Positions 25,870 through 35,110 of a stretch of DNA of 64,000 bases are shown piece after piece (within the stretch, counting starts at the first letter, position 1; each line of letters begins with the position of its first letter). The DNA lies in contig PPHI01000029.1 in NCBI GenBank assembly GCA_002901265.1, forward strand, positions 1 to 64,000, read 5' to 3'. A program made the translations under genes and the position numbers. The stretch is from Rhodopirellula baltica (GTDB lineage: Bacteria > Planctomycetota > Planctomycetia > Pirellulales > Pirellulaceae). The notes below the pieces were generated by a model that was given only the letters and a program-made list of their open reading frames with translations, searched no databases and was not told where the DNA came from.

Positions 25870-27293
25870 TAGTACGCATCCTCCTTCGGTTCGACGATGA
25901 TGTCTGGTGGGTCCGCGATTTGCGGATTCGTTTCCAGCAATTGGCCACGTGTCATCCGTCGGCGAGCGACTTCCAAAAGTCGGCGGTCGATGAAGTCACC
26001 TTCGTGCAGGTCGAGCAAGTTCAGCATCACGGTTTCCCGCATCAGGTGCGGTTCGCCTTCGATGTTGACGCGGATTTCGCCGATTTTCCAGCGATCGCCT
26101 TCTTCGATCTTGTAGACCAAATCGACCATGTTTTCTTCTTCCCGCATGATCGTTTGCGGTTGGACATCGGCGTAGATAAACCCTAGCTCGCCATATCCAT
26201 AGACGATCTCGCCGACATCGCGTCGCAATACGGTGCCGTCGAACATGTCGCCGGGTTTCAATTCGAGCCGCTGACGCAGCGAATCTTCCGTGACAAAGCG
26301 GTTGCCGACGATCTGGATGTTTTTAATTTGGAACCGCTTGCCTTCGTTGACGACAAAGGTGACGTGTAGGTACTTGCCGCTTTTGTCGTACTCGATTTGA
26401 CGGCCGACTGTTGCCGTCAGGTATCCGAGATTGCGATAGTGTGCCGCCAAAAGGTCAACGTCTTTGTCGATTTGTGCAAGATCAGCGGAGTTGAAAGCCC
26501 AGAGGACCACTCCGAGCGGCGCTTCGCGACTCTTGATGATTTTTTTCAATCGGGCGTCACTCAGGATCGTGTTCCCAATGACGTCGATTGATTTGATTCG
26601 TTCCAGAGGGCCTTCGTTGATCCGAAACACGACGCGACCGGGGACATCACCGAAACCGATCGATGTCGTGATCGTGACTTGGTTGAATTTCTTTTCTTTG
26701 TAGAAATCGATCAGCCGGCGACGGGCCGATTCGACAGCGAACTCGCTGAGTGGGTCGCCGACAGCAAGGCCCGCACGTCCAGCCAATTCACGCTCATTCA
26801 TCCCGCGAGCACCGTGGAACATCACCTCGGTAATCAGTGGTCGTTCATGGACGATGAACGTCACCGCGACGCCTTTCGGGGTTTCGTCGGTGCGGAAGGT
26901 GACGTGGTCAAAGACCCGCATTTCATTCAATCGGTGGACGTCGCCTAGCAGCGTTTCACGGTGATAGAATCGACCTGATTTGGTTTCCAGTTTTTGTAGG
27001 ATTTCGTGCTGGCCGACGGACTTGTTGCCTTGGACGGTGACGGCAGAGACGACTTGATCGCCGCTTTCACGCCCGATTCCCAGGGTGTCTGTGGTGTGTT
27101 TGAAGTCACGGAATTTGGGACGCTCGGAAGGCCCCGGGGCGCCGCCGCTTCCGCCGGCACCTCCGCCTCCCATACCTCCCATGCCCCCCGCACCACCGAA
27201 CTGCGCGGACACATGTCCCGCTCCGGCGAGCGTGATGACAAATACCATCAGCAAGTGCTTGGCTGTTTGGCCGAGATTGTTGGGTAGTTCCAT
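25869..27293 (-). CDS. POTRA-domain protein, periplasmic half of a split BamA
   Basis: 474 residues from the ATG at about 27293, which directly precedes a signal peptide (KHLLMVFVITLAGAGHVSA). The mature protein opens with a Gly/Met-rich stretch and then five POTRA domains. Their start strands are VVSAVTVQGNKS, ITEVMFHGARGM, IKSIDVIGNTIL, IKNIQIVGNRFV and IGEIRVNIEGEP, and three of them end in a characteristic NEG or EEG turn. The chain stops right where the barrel would begin in ordinary BamA. POTRA domains bind nascent outer-membrane proteins and accessory lipoproteins. It is followed, with a one-base overlap, by the barrel gene, so the two products should assemble. The frame is open upstream to 27425 but without content. 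Confidence 0.9.
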   Translation of the reverse strand: MELPNNLGQTAKHLLMVFVITLAGAGHVSAQFGGAGGMGGMGGGGAGGSGGAPGPSERPKFRDFKHTTDTLGIGRESGDQVVSAVTVQGNKSVGQHEILQKLETKSGRFYHRETLLGDVHRLNEMRVFDHVTFRTDETPKGVAVTFIVHERPLITEVMFHGARGMNERELAGRAGLAVGDPLSEFAVESARRRLIDFYKEKKFNQVTITTSIGFGDVPGRVVFRINEGPLERIKSIDVIGNTILSDARLKKIIKSREAPLGVVLWAFNSADLAQIDKDVDLLAAHYRNLGYLTATVGRQIEYDKSGKYLHVTFVVNEGKRFQIKNIQIVGNRFVTEDSLRQRLELKPGDMFDGTVLRRDVGEIVYGYGELGFIYADVQPQTIMREEENMVDLVYKIEEGDRWKIGEIRVNIEGEPHLMRETVMLNLLDLHEGDFIDRRLLEVARRRMTRGQLLETNPQIADPPDIIVEPKEDAY

Positions 27294-27629
27294 AGGGCGA
27301 AAACGAGCTATTCCGGCAGGTTTGGCAGTCCGTCTTCCATGACGAACCATTCGATCACCCGGATCGATCCGGGCGCGATGCATTACGCGCATTGGACGGT
27401 TTTGCACCAGATGCGGTGGTATCAATCAATCCAGCGCCGCCACAAGGCAGATTTAGGCACTCAACGGGCAGTGTCTGACCGATTTGAAAAGAAATTTGCC
27501 GCTTTCGTTGTGAAACCTCGCGTTTCACATCCGGGCATCGGTTTTACTCACCGCAAAGGGCGTCTGATACGCAAGGCTGCTTCTGTGATGTCGATCTGTT
27601 CTGTTCCTCTCGCTGTGCCGTGCCCACCG

Positions 27630-28526
27630 ATGGATCTGCTTTCAAGACCGATTCTGCTGTTTACGAGTCCGAAAGCAGGAAGCGGCGCCAATCGAGAGCA
27701 GATCCCGCTGCTTCGTCAGCTGTTGAGTGAGCGTGGATTGAAGTTTCATGAAGTCGGCTGTCCGGATGAGTTGGCGAGAATTTCGAGGCATGCCGCCGAT
27801 GTCGGCGCACCCCAACCGGTTGTGATTGCGGCAGGAGGTGACGGTACACTTGGGCTAGTCGCATCACGCACGCTTCCGGAGACGCCGTTGCTGCCCATGC
27901 CAATGGGGACGGAGAACTTGGTCGGGAAAATGGTCGGCCAAGCGTCGACGGCTGAAGCGGTGTTCGCTTCACTCGCTGGCGGAAAAATTCGACGCATCGA
28001 CGCGGCGACCGCGAATGGGCGGCTGTTTCTGATCATGGCCACTGCCGGCTTTGATGCCGAAGTTGTTCGGCGATTGCATCTTCGCCGTAAAGGTCACATT
28101 CGCCGATCCAGCTATGTTGCTCCGATCTTGCAAACGTTGCAGCGGTATCGGTTCCCCAAAATCCGCATCAGTCGCTTGGCAGACGACGATACCGTGATCG
28201 ACGAAACGGTTTGCCGGTGGGCGATGGTCTTTAATTTGCCACGCTACGCGGCGGGTTTGCAAATCGCACCGACCGCAATCGACGACGACGGCCAACTCGA
28301 CGTGGTGGCAATGTCGGGACGTGGCCTGATCAGTGGGCTGCGTTATGTCGCGGGAGCGTTGAGCGGGAGTTTAGAGCGGCATCAGGATATCGAACGCTTT
28401 CAAACGCATCGGATTCGCATCGAGTCGGACGAGCGAGTCGCCTTCGAACTCGATGGCGATTATATCGGCAGGCTTCCGATGGTGATCGAAAGCCTGCCGT
28501 TACGCGTCACGCTTGTTGTGCCGTAG
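27630..28526 (+). CDS. Diacylglycerol kinase-like lipid kinase
   Basis: 298 residues from ATG 27630 (an ATG at 27588 would add 14). The catalytic domain has ILLFTSPKAGSG at 9-19 and the nucleotide loop AAGGDGT at 67-73, the DAGK_cat signature. The C-terminal beta-sandwich carries PTAIDDDGQLDVV and ends with FELDGDYIG. Such enzymes (DgkB, YegS, BmrU-like) phosphorylate diacylglycerol or related lipids or sphingosine-like bases at the inner membrane face. No membrane helix is present; it would be peripheral. Substrate cannot be read. Upstream is the divergent POTRA gene, and the region between must hold both promoters. Confidence 0.88.
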   Translation: MDLLSRPILLFTSPKAGSGANREQIPLLRQLLSERGLKFHEVGCPDELARISRHAADVGAPQPVVIAAGGDGTLGLVASRTLPETPLLPMPMGTENLVGKMVGQASTAEAVFASLAGGKIRRIDAATANGRLFLIMATAGFDAEVVRRLHLRRKGHIRRSSYVAPILQTLQRYRFPKIRISRLADDDTVIDETVCRWAMVFNLPRYAAGLQIAPTAIDDDGQLDVVAMSGRGLISGLRYVAGALSGSLERHQDIERFQTHRIRIESDERVAFELDGDYIGRLPMVIESLPLRVTLVVP

Positions 28527-28678
28527 AAAGGTGCGAATGTCAGTTTCGCAGTTGTTGGCAGTGATTGTTCGCAGTGCCTGGATTGTTCACAGTTGCTGAG
28601 AGATGGTGAAAGCACACGGTGCAGGTAGACGCTGATAGAATCCTGTGCTGGCAAGCTTCTCCCCCTCCCCACCCTCCG

Positions 28679-30343
28679 ATGACGATGCCTGCGCGCACAC
28701 CGGCTCAACCGCCGTCCGATGATCTTCCTGTTGCTCTCGGTTTGGACTTTGGTACCGAATCTGTTCGTGCCGTCTTGATTGATGCGGGAGGCAGCGAGCT
28801 CGGTGTGTTCTCGAACGACTATGCGAACGGACAAATTCTGGATCGCCTTCCGGGGGCTTCTCAGCCGCTGCCCGCACGCTATGCCTTGCAATGTCCACAG
28901 GACTGGATCGACTCTGCTGTCGTAGCGACTCGCGCGGTGTTCGAGGCCAGTTCGATTGATCCCGATCGCGTCGTTGGCATCGGCGTTGATTTCACAAGTT
29001 GCACGATGCTGCCAACACTTGCGGATGGGACGCCACTCTGTCAGTTGGCTTCGTTCGCAAACGTTCCACTCGCTTGGCCAAAGTTGTGGAAACATCACGG
29101 TGCGATCGAGCAGACGACCAGGATGAATGATATCGCCAAGCAGAGAGGCGAAGCGTTTTTGGATCGCTATGGCGGAATCATTGGGCTGGAGTGGTTTTTT
29201 CCAAAGCTGCTCGAAACGATCGAGCTTGCGTCAGACGTTGCCGATGCCGCCGAGGTTTGGCTTGAAGGGGGCGATTGGTTTGTCTGGCAACTGGTGGGCG
29301 GTGCAGCCGAATCGCTGCCTCGGTCGACGTGTCAAGCCGGATACAAGGCGCTGTGGTCCGCGGACACCGGCTATGCCAACGCGGAATATCTAGCCGCCGT
29401 GCATCCCAGGTTGGCCGAGGCCGCAGCGGAGAAGATGCCAGGGCGGATGCTGTCCCCCGGACAACGTGCCGGAACCCTCTGTGAATCGATGGCGACACAA
29501 ATGGGGTTGCGTGCAGGAATCGCTGTGTCAGCCGCGACGATCGATGCGCACAGCGGCGTTCCCGGTGTTGGCGAAGCCGAAGCGGGGACGCTTGTGATGG
29601 TCATGGGAACGAGCAGTTGCCACATGTTGAACGCACCTGACTTTCGAACCGTTCCTGGTGTTGCCGGTATCGTCGACGGCGGAATCTTGCCGGGGCTATA
29701 TGGCTATGAGACCGGACAGGCGGCGGTGGGTGACGCTTTTGCTTGGCTGTTAAAGACACTGAATCTGGATTCGTTCGAGCAACTCGCGTGCGATGCAATG
29801 AAGTTGCCCGCTGGCGCTGAAGGCGTGTTGTGTTTGGACTGGATGAACGGGTGCCGAACACCGTTGATGGACGGAGCCGTGAAAGGCGCTTGGACGGGAC
29901 TTTCGCTCCAGACCACACCGGCGCATCTCTATCGGGCGCTTTTAGAGGCATCAGCGTTTGGACTTCGTTGGATCGTCGACGTGATTCGTGAAGGTGGTGT
30001 TGCCATCAACAAGTTTGTCGCGACCGGTGGACTGCCCCATCACAATCCCGCCTTGATTCAAGTTTATGCAGATGTCTTGGCCAGCGAAATCGAAGTTCAT
30101 CCTTCGCAGCAAGGTCCGGCAGTCGGCGCTGCGGTTCTGGGGATGTTTGCTGCCGGTACCGACAAAAGCGGTTTCGAATCGATTGCTCAAGCCGCAACTG
30201 CGATGGCGTCCGTTCCTGAAGATCAGCGTAGGATTGTCAAACCCAAGCTTGCTGACCAGAACACGTATGATGAGATCTATCGGCGCTATCGGAAGCTTGC
30301 CGAGCAAGTTCAATCGTCAAGCCAGACCGATCCAACTTCTTAG
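28679..30343 (+). CDS. Ribulokinase-like FGGY carbohydrate kinase
   Basis: 554 residues from ATG 28679. The N-terminal FGGY lobe has GLDFGTESVRAVLID (phosphate-binding 1) and GIGVDFTSCTMLP. The C-terminal lobe has ATGGLPHHNPALIQVYAD, which closely follows the AraB pattern. The length and the ATGGLP block point to ribulokinase rather than xylulokinase or glycerol kinase. It phosphorylates L-ribulose (or a related ketose) to the 5-phosphate with ATP. The next gene, 81 bases on, is an isomerase of the fucose/arabinose family, so the two form a sugar catabolic pair. No AraD epimerase or transporter is in the window. Confidence 0.88.
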   Translation: MTMPARTPAQPPSDDLPVALGLDFGTESVRAVLIDAGGSELGVFSNDYANGQILDRLPGASQPLPARYALQCPQDWIDSAVVATRAVFEASSIDPDRVVGIGVDFTSCTMLPTLADGTPLCQLASFANVPLAWPKLWKHHGAIEQTTRMNDIAKQRGEAFLDRYGGIIGLEWFFPKLLETIELASDVADAAEVWLEGGDWFVWQLVGGAAESLPRSTCQAGYKALWSADTGYANAEYLAAVHPRLAEAAAEKMPGRMLSPGQRAGTLCESMATQMGLRAGIAVSAATIDAHSGVPGVGEAEAGTLVMVMGTSSCHMLNAPDFRTVPGVAGIVDGGILPGLYGYETGQAAVGDAFAWLLKTLNLDSFEQLACDAMKLPAGAEGVLCLDWMNGCRTPLMDGAVKGAWTGLSLQTTPAHLYRALLEASAFGLRWIVDVIREGGVAINKFVATGGLPHHNPALIQVYADVLASEIEVHPSQQGPAVGAAVLGMFAAGTDKSGFESIAQAATAMASVPEDQRRIVKPKLADQNTYDEIYRRYRKLAEQVQSSSQTDPTS

Positions 30344-30424
30344 AATCGCGATGGCGATTCTTTTGTTATCGTCAGACAGAGATCCCTCCCCACCCACCGT
30401 TTCATTTTCCCCACCGTAAGATAG

Positions 30425-32032
30425 ATGGCAAATACTGTTACCTTGATCGCCTCTGGCGATTTGCGAGAATCTGCAAACCAAGTTTGTTGGGCGGCCCAAG
30501 CGGAGATGGAAGCCGCGCTTTCGTCGGCGATTGGGAAATTAGGTTGGACTGTTAAACGCGGCCATGAGTTTGATGTGCAGCGCGGGCACGGTTTTATCGC
30601 GTCGCAGCGTCAAGGTCTTGAGGTGTTTCGCCAGCTTGACCCCGACAGCCCATTGATCGTCGCCGAAGCGGTGTGGCAATACTCTCATCATGTGTTGGCC
30701 GGATTGACGACGCACCGGGGACCGATTTTGACCGTGGCCAATTGGTCGGGGACTTGGCCGGGGCTGGTCGGACTGTTGAATCTCAACGGATCGCTCAGTA
30801 AAGCCGGTGTGAAATACAGTTCGCTATGGAGCGAATCGTTCGACGACGAATGGTTCACGCAGCAGCTCAGTCGTTGGCTGACCAGCGGCGAGGTGGAACA
30901 TGACACGACACACGTGCGACCGTTCGATCCGTCGGTGGCAAGTGAAATGGCGCGTCAGGCCGGCCAAGAAATCGCGACAACGCTGCGCCGCGAAAAAGCG
31001 ATTTTGGGCGTCTTTGACGAAGGTTGCATGGGGATGTTCAACGCGATCATTCCCGATCATCTTCTGAACGCGACGGGAGTGTTCAAGGAACGCCTAAGCC
31101 AGTCTGCCCTGTACTTCGAAACCAAGCAGGTTTCAGAATCAGACGCACAGGCAGTTCGTGATTGGTTGGACAAGGCGGGAATGAAGTTCCATACCGGACC
31201 TGAGCACACGAGTGACTTGACGGACGCACAGATTTTGGACCAATGCCGAATGTATGTCGCCGCCGTACGAATTGCTGCGGATTTTGGTTGCGACGCTATC
31301 GGTATCCAGTATCAGCAAGGGTTGAAAGATCTGCTTCCGGCAAGCGACCTTGTTGAAGGCATGCTCAACAATACCGATCGGCCGCCGGTTATGGATCGGG
31401 AGGGGGCCGAGGTGCTGTATCCGAATCGTGCGTTAACGCACTTCAACGAAGTCGACGAGTGCGCGGGATTGGATGGACTGCTCACACAAAGGGTACATTC
31501 GGCACTTGGCCAGCCGACGGAAAACACCCTGCACGATTTGCGTTGGTCAGATCGTGATCTTTCCGGAACGACCGACGAAGAAGTCTGGGTATTGGAAATC
31601 AGCGGCGCCGCGCCACCGGCCCACTTCGTCGGTGGCTGGAATGGTGCCGAAGGGTATCGGCAGCCTCCGATGTATTTCCCATCCGGTGGCAGTACCGTGC
31701 GCGGCATTAGCAAGCCTGGCGTTGTCATTTGGTCGCGGATCTATGTCGAAGACGACCGATTGAAGATGGATCTGGGCTTGGCCGATGCTATCGAGTTGCC
31801 GCCCGAAGAGACGCAGCGGCGTTGGGATGCGACGACTTCCCAGTGGCCAATCATGCATGCCGTCCTACGTGGCGTGTCCCGGAATCAGATGATGGCTCGC
31901 CACAAAGCGAACCATATCCAAGTTGCTTATGCAAACAGTGAATCAGATGCGGTCGACGCGCTGTATGCCAAAGCGACGGCTGCTTTCGAGCTTGGGATGG
32001 TTGTCAGTTTGTGCGGAAACATAGGAGATTGA
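30425..32032 (+). CDS. L-fucose/L-arabinose isomerase family protein
   Basis: 535 residues, cytoplasmic. The central domain includes [20 protein letters not shown] and later [16 protein letters not shown] with the conserved acidic residues of the metal centre. The C-terminal domain ends in the [11 protein letters not shown] signature of fucose-isomerase C-terminal domains. These Mn-dependent enzymes convert an aldose to a ketose; with the adjacent ribulokinase this gives aldose to ketose to ketose 5-phosphate. Whether the sugar is L-arabinose, L-fucose or another monosaccharide cannot be decided. Typical FucI proteins are about 590 residues and AraA about 500, so this one is intermediate and may belong to a distinct clade. 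Confidence 0.82.
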   Translation: MANTVTLIASGDLRESANQVCWAAQAEMEAALSSAIGKLGWTVKRGHEFDVQRGHGFIASQRQGLEVFRQLDPDSPLIVAEAVWQYSHHVLAGLTTHRGPILTVANWSGTWPGLVGLLNLNGSLSKAGVKYSSLWSESFDDEWFTQQLSRWLTSGEVEHDTTHVRPFDPSVASEMARQAGQEIATTLRREKAILGVFDEGCMGMFNAIIPDHLLNATGVFKERLSQSALYFETKQVSESDAQAVRDWLDKAGMKFHTGPEHTSDLTDAQILDQCRMYVAAVRIAADFGCDAIGIQYQQGLKDLLPASDLVEGMLNNTDRPPVMDREGAEVLYPNRALTHFNEVDECAGLDGLLTQRVHSALGQPTENTLHDLRWSDRDLSGTTDEEVWVLEISGAAPPAHFVGGWNGAEGYRQPPMYFPSGGSTVRGISKPGVVIWSRIYVEDDRLKMDLGLADAIELPPEETQRRWDATTSQWPIMHAVLRGVSRNQMMARHKANHIQVAYANSESDAVDALYAKATAAFELGMVVSLCGNIGD

Positions 32033-32033
32033 T

Positions 32034-32786
32034 GTGAATCAGAAAGCATTGGTCAAAGCGTTCGCGAGCGCGATCCGCACGGGCAATGAGAAAGCAGTTC
32101 AGAACGGTTTGTTGGATGGGTTTCCAATCAACGAACGACTGTTTGATGGTGGCAATCGCACGGCCCTACAGTTCGCGATCCAAAATAGGCGTTACAAGAT
32201 AGCGCTAATGCTGCTCGATCATGGGGCGGATCCAGACGCCCAAACCGATCAGTTTCAGGCGACTGCGTTGTGCGAAGCTTGTGAGGAAGGGGATCTCGTC
32301 GCGGCCAAACTGTTGCTCGATGCGGGGGCGTCGCCGGATATTCCAAACGAATACGGGATCACGCCACTGATGGAGGCAGCGTCGGCGCCAAAGAATGCTC
32401 AAGAATTGGTTGCCGCTTTATTGGCTCATCACGCCTCGGTCGGCCCCAACAAAAATGGCAGGAATGCGTTGCATTCGAAGATCACCGATCCCAAGGTGGT
32501 TGACTGTTTAGTGGAAGCCGGTGCTGATGTGAACGCGGCATTTCATGGTAGCACTCCGCTGATGAAAGCGATGGAGAGCCCACAGCCAAAGGCGAACGTC
32601 ATCGCAGCCTTGGTGAGCCATGGTGCAGGCGTCATCGGTTGCACGGCGATCGAATTCGCACGAGAGAAGCAACTGCCGCCTGCGTTCATCAAGTTGCTGG
32701 ACGCCGGAGGCGGCTCGGCTGCGAAGAAGAAGGCTGCGAAGAAGAAGGCTGCGAAGAAGAAGGCTGCGAAGAAGAAGGCCAATTAG
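32034..32786 (+). CDS. Ankyrin-repeat protein with (AAKKK) basic tail
   Basis: 250 residues from GTG 32034, one base after the isomerase stop, so translationally coupled. About five ankyrin repeats cover residues 30-225, with canonical ALQFAIQNRRYKIALMLLDHGADPD, then ACEEGDLVAAKLLLDAGASPD and weaker copies. The last 20 residues are a Lys/Ala tail built from four exact copies of a 15-base DNA unit (32718-32777), giving AAKKK x 4. Ankyrin repeats bind proteins; the tail would bind nucleic acid or acidic partners, as in histone H1-like bacterial proteins. No catalytic domain. The link to the sugar pair upstream is positional only. Confidence 0.85.
   Translation: MNQKALVKAFASAIRTGNEKAVQNGLLDGFPINERLFDGGNRTALQFAIQNRRYKIALMLLDHGADPDAQTDQFQATALCEACEEGDLVAAKLLLDAGASPDIPNEYGITPLMEAASAPKNAQELVAALLAHHASVGPNKNGRNALHSKITDPKVVDCLVEAGADVNAAFHGSTPLMKAMESPQPKANVIAALVSHGAGVIGCTAIEFAREKQLPPAFIKLLDAGGGSAAKKKAAKKKAAKKKAAKKKAN
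32718..32777 (+). repeat. 15-base coding tandem repeat, four exact copies
   Basis: The unit GCTGCGAAGAAGAAG occurs four times head to tail and encodes Ala-Ala-Lys-Lys-Lys each time, at the very end of the ankyrin gene. A change in copy number would lengthen or shorten the basic tail without a frameshift. Confidence 0.95.
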
Positions 32787-32949
32787 CGTGTTTGGAATAC
32801 CTCCTTGTCTGCGCCGTTGGCTCGAAAGGGCCGTTTCGCTGTGATTTGGTCTTGTCAGCGAGTGATCGGATCGATTGAACTTGCTGGTGAATTTGGCAAC
32901 CGTCCGATCTTTTCACCTACTTTGTTGCTTGCCCCGAGGACCTGTATCA

Positions 32950-33699
32950 ATGACCGTCGAAAATCAGCACGATGTTGATGGAATCATGGCAAGCGGACGT
33001 GTGGTCGCCAAAGTGCGTGATGCGATGCTTGGCGCGATCGAGCCGGGGATGACAACGGCAGAGTTAGACCAATTGGGTGCCGATCTGTTGCAGCAATTTG
33101 GTGCGACATCGGCACCGCGAGCAATTTACGAATTTCCGGGCGCGACTTGTATCAGCATCAATCGCGAAGCGGCGCATGGCATTCCTGGGCCTCGCAAGAT
33201 CGAGCCGGGTGATGTGGTGAACGTCGACGTCAGTGCAGAACTCGATGGCTACTTTGCGGATACGGGTGGGACCGTTGTGGTGCCACCAATTTCGAAGACG
33301 AAAGCGCGGCTCTGTCGAGCGGCGGAGCTCGCACTGAAAAATGCTCTTGCCGGTGTTCGTGCTAACGCACCGATCAACCGGATTGGTCAAGCGATCGAGT
33401 CGACCGCAAAAGCGCATGGGTTCAAGGTGATCAGAAACCTTGGAGGCCACGGCATTGGCCGAAGCTTGCACGAGGAGCCAGAGGGGATTGTCAGTTGCTT
33501 CGACGCGGCCGACCGACGAAAACTGAAATACGGCCAGGTTTTAGCCATCGAACCTTTCTTGTCGACGCACAGCACTCGCGTAACCGAATCGCACGATGGT
33601 TGGACGTTGCTGGGGCATCCTGACAATTTGACGGCGCAGTTCGAGCACACCGTGATTGTGACGAAAGGTGCTCCGATCGTGGCGACGTTGTCCGCGTAA
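32950..33699 (+). CDS. map: Methionine aminopeptidase, type I
   Basis: 249 residues from ATG 32950 (a longer frame back to 32875 lacks homology). The pita-bread fold has all five metal ligands: Asp93 (VNVDVS), Asp104 (FADTGG), His167 (GGHGIG), Glu201 (AIEPF) and Glu232 (FEHT), plus His76 in the substrate site (AAHGIPG). It removes the initiator methionine from nascent proteins. In many bacteria map follows secY or rpmJ in a ribosomal operon; here it stands alone, suggesting an additional paralogue or the scattered housekeeping organisation typical of planctomycetes. There is no N-terminal zinc-finger extension. Confidence 0.95.
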   Translation: MTVENQHDVDGIMASGRVVAKVRDAMLGAIEPGMTTAELDQLGADLLQQFGATSAPRAIYEFPGATCISINREAAHGIPGPRKIEPGDVVNVDVSAELDGYFADTGGTVVVPPISKTKARLCRAAELALKNALAGVRANAPINRIGQAIESTAKAHGFKVIRNLGGHGIGRSLHEEPEGIVSCFDAADRRKLKYGQVLAIEPFLSTHSTRVTESHDGWTLLGHPDNLTAQFEHTVIVTKGAPIVATLSA

Positions 33700-33705
33700 C
33701 GGCGA

Positions 33706-34863
33706 CTACCAATCGGCCAGTGGTCCGGTGCTGCCGTCGGTAGCGTAGCGATATTGTTGATCGCAGAAACTGTCGGTCATTCCGGCGAGGTATTCGCCGA
33801 CGACGGCGGCGACCGGTTGATCGTCACAGCGTCGACGGAATCGAAGCGGTAATCGTTCTGGCGCGTTGACCAGGACTTCGAACATGTCTTGAAGCCGGTG
33901 GTATGCGGCCCGGCGAACCGGTATTAGCCGTGGGTGGCGATACACCGCGTCGAACAGGAACGCTTCCAGTTCGGCACGTTCTCTGCTGAGTTGATCGCTA
34001 TGTTCGAGACGCACGCCAGCGTCACGGATATCCGTTGCCGATTGCCCATTGAAGGTAATCAAGCTTTCGGTCGCTTCTTCTAGGAAGTCTGTGACCTGCA
34101 AATCGATCAGTTCGTGGACAAGCAACTGTCGCTGTTGGCGCACTTCGCCGGAACCTTGTTTCGCGGCGATCGAAGACATCGCGCGGCGGACGATCGCGAG
34201 TTCACTCAATTCGCGCATCGTCAGCAAGCCCAACTGCAATGCGTCATCGACATCTGCGGCGTCGTATGCCATTGAGTCGGCGGCATCAACAAGTTGGACT
34301 TCGAGCAGTGGGGATCGTCCGACGGCGGCCTCGGCTTTGTGGGCGCGGACATCTTGGCCGTCAAGGATTTCGCGGGTCAGGTTCAGACCAGGAAATGACT
34401 CGTAGCGTTTTTCCAATTGTTCAACGATGACCAACGCAAACGCGTTGTGAGAAAAACCGCCGACGTGCTGCATACAATCGCTAAGTGCGTCTTCACCACA
34501 GTGACCGTAGGGTGGGTGCCCGATGTCGTGGACGAGTGCGAGTGCTTCGGTCAGGTCTTCGTTCAATCGCAAGACGCGAGCCATCGTGCGAGCAATCGAC
34601 GCGACTTCGAACGTGTGGGTCAAACGGGTGCGGTGATAGATCCCCATCTCGCCGGTGAAAACCTGCATTTTGCCTGACAGCCGTCGAAACGCGCTGCTGT
34701 GCAGGATGCGGTCCCGGTCACGTGCAAACGGCCCACGATAGGTGTGATCGGATTCTTCATATTGACGCCCAGCGGTATCGCGACTGTGCATCGCGAACGA
34801 TGCCAGCAGCAAATGTTCGCGATCGTCGTAACGCCGAGTGTCCAGCATGGGGGATGTAAACAA
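33706..34863 (-). CDS. dGTPase-like HD-domain phosphohydrolase
   Basis: 385 residues. The HD superfamily site is formed by His83 (LTHTFEV), His112-Asp113 (ALVHDIGHPPYGH) and a later Asp in the ADSMAYDAADVDD segment. The family-specific RGPFARDRDRILHSSAFRRLSGKMQVF block near residues 43-69 identifies the deoxyguanosinetriphosphate triphosphohydrolase-like group (type 2, shorter than E. coli Dgt). It hydrolyses dNTPs to nucleosides and triphosphate, controlling nucleotide pools. The start could also be the ATG six codons in (34848). It is convergent with map, their stops only seven bases apart. Confidence 0.92.
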   Translation of the reverse strand: MFTSPMLDTRRYDDREHLLLASFAMHSRDTAGRQYEESDHTYRGPFARDRDRILHSSAFRRLSGKMQVFTGEMGIYHRTRLTHTFEVASIARTMARVLRLNEDLTEALALVHDIGHPPYGHCGEDALSDCMQHVGGFSHNAFALVIVEQLEKRYESFPGLNLTREILDGQDVRAHKAEAAVGRSPLLEVQLVDAADSMAYDAADVDDALQLGLLTMRELSELAIVRRAMSSIAAKQGSGEVRQQRQLLVHELIDLQVTDFLEEATESLITFNGQSATDIRDAGVRLEHSDQLSRERAELEAFLFDAVYRHPRLIPVRRAAYHRLQDMFEVLVNAPERLPLRFRRRCDDQPVAAVVGEYLAGMTDSFCDQQYRYATDGSTGPLADW

Positions 34864-35110
34864 CTTTAACGACTTTAGGGTCTGTGCCCGCGAAAAATGG
34901 CGGACGGTGGGGATTTACGTTGACTGGAATTCCTACAATTTAGGTCACATTTCTATGATGCATCCTAGCGATCTGCCGCTGTCAGGCCCACACCAATGTG
35001 TCCAGATCACTGTAGTTCCGTGTTAAGATAAGAAGGCCTCGCAACGAGTCCTCGGTGGGCGGCGCGGCCTGTCGTTCCCACCACGGTCGTCCCAAATCCT
35101 GAGCGGTTTT

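Noticed and set aside
27339-27629. N-terminal extension of the lipid kinase
   Set aside because: It lies over the promoter region of the divergent POTRA gene and has no domain; ATG 27630 starts right before the kinase fold.
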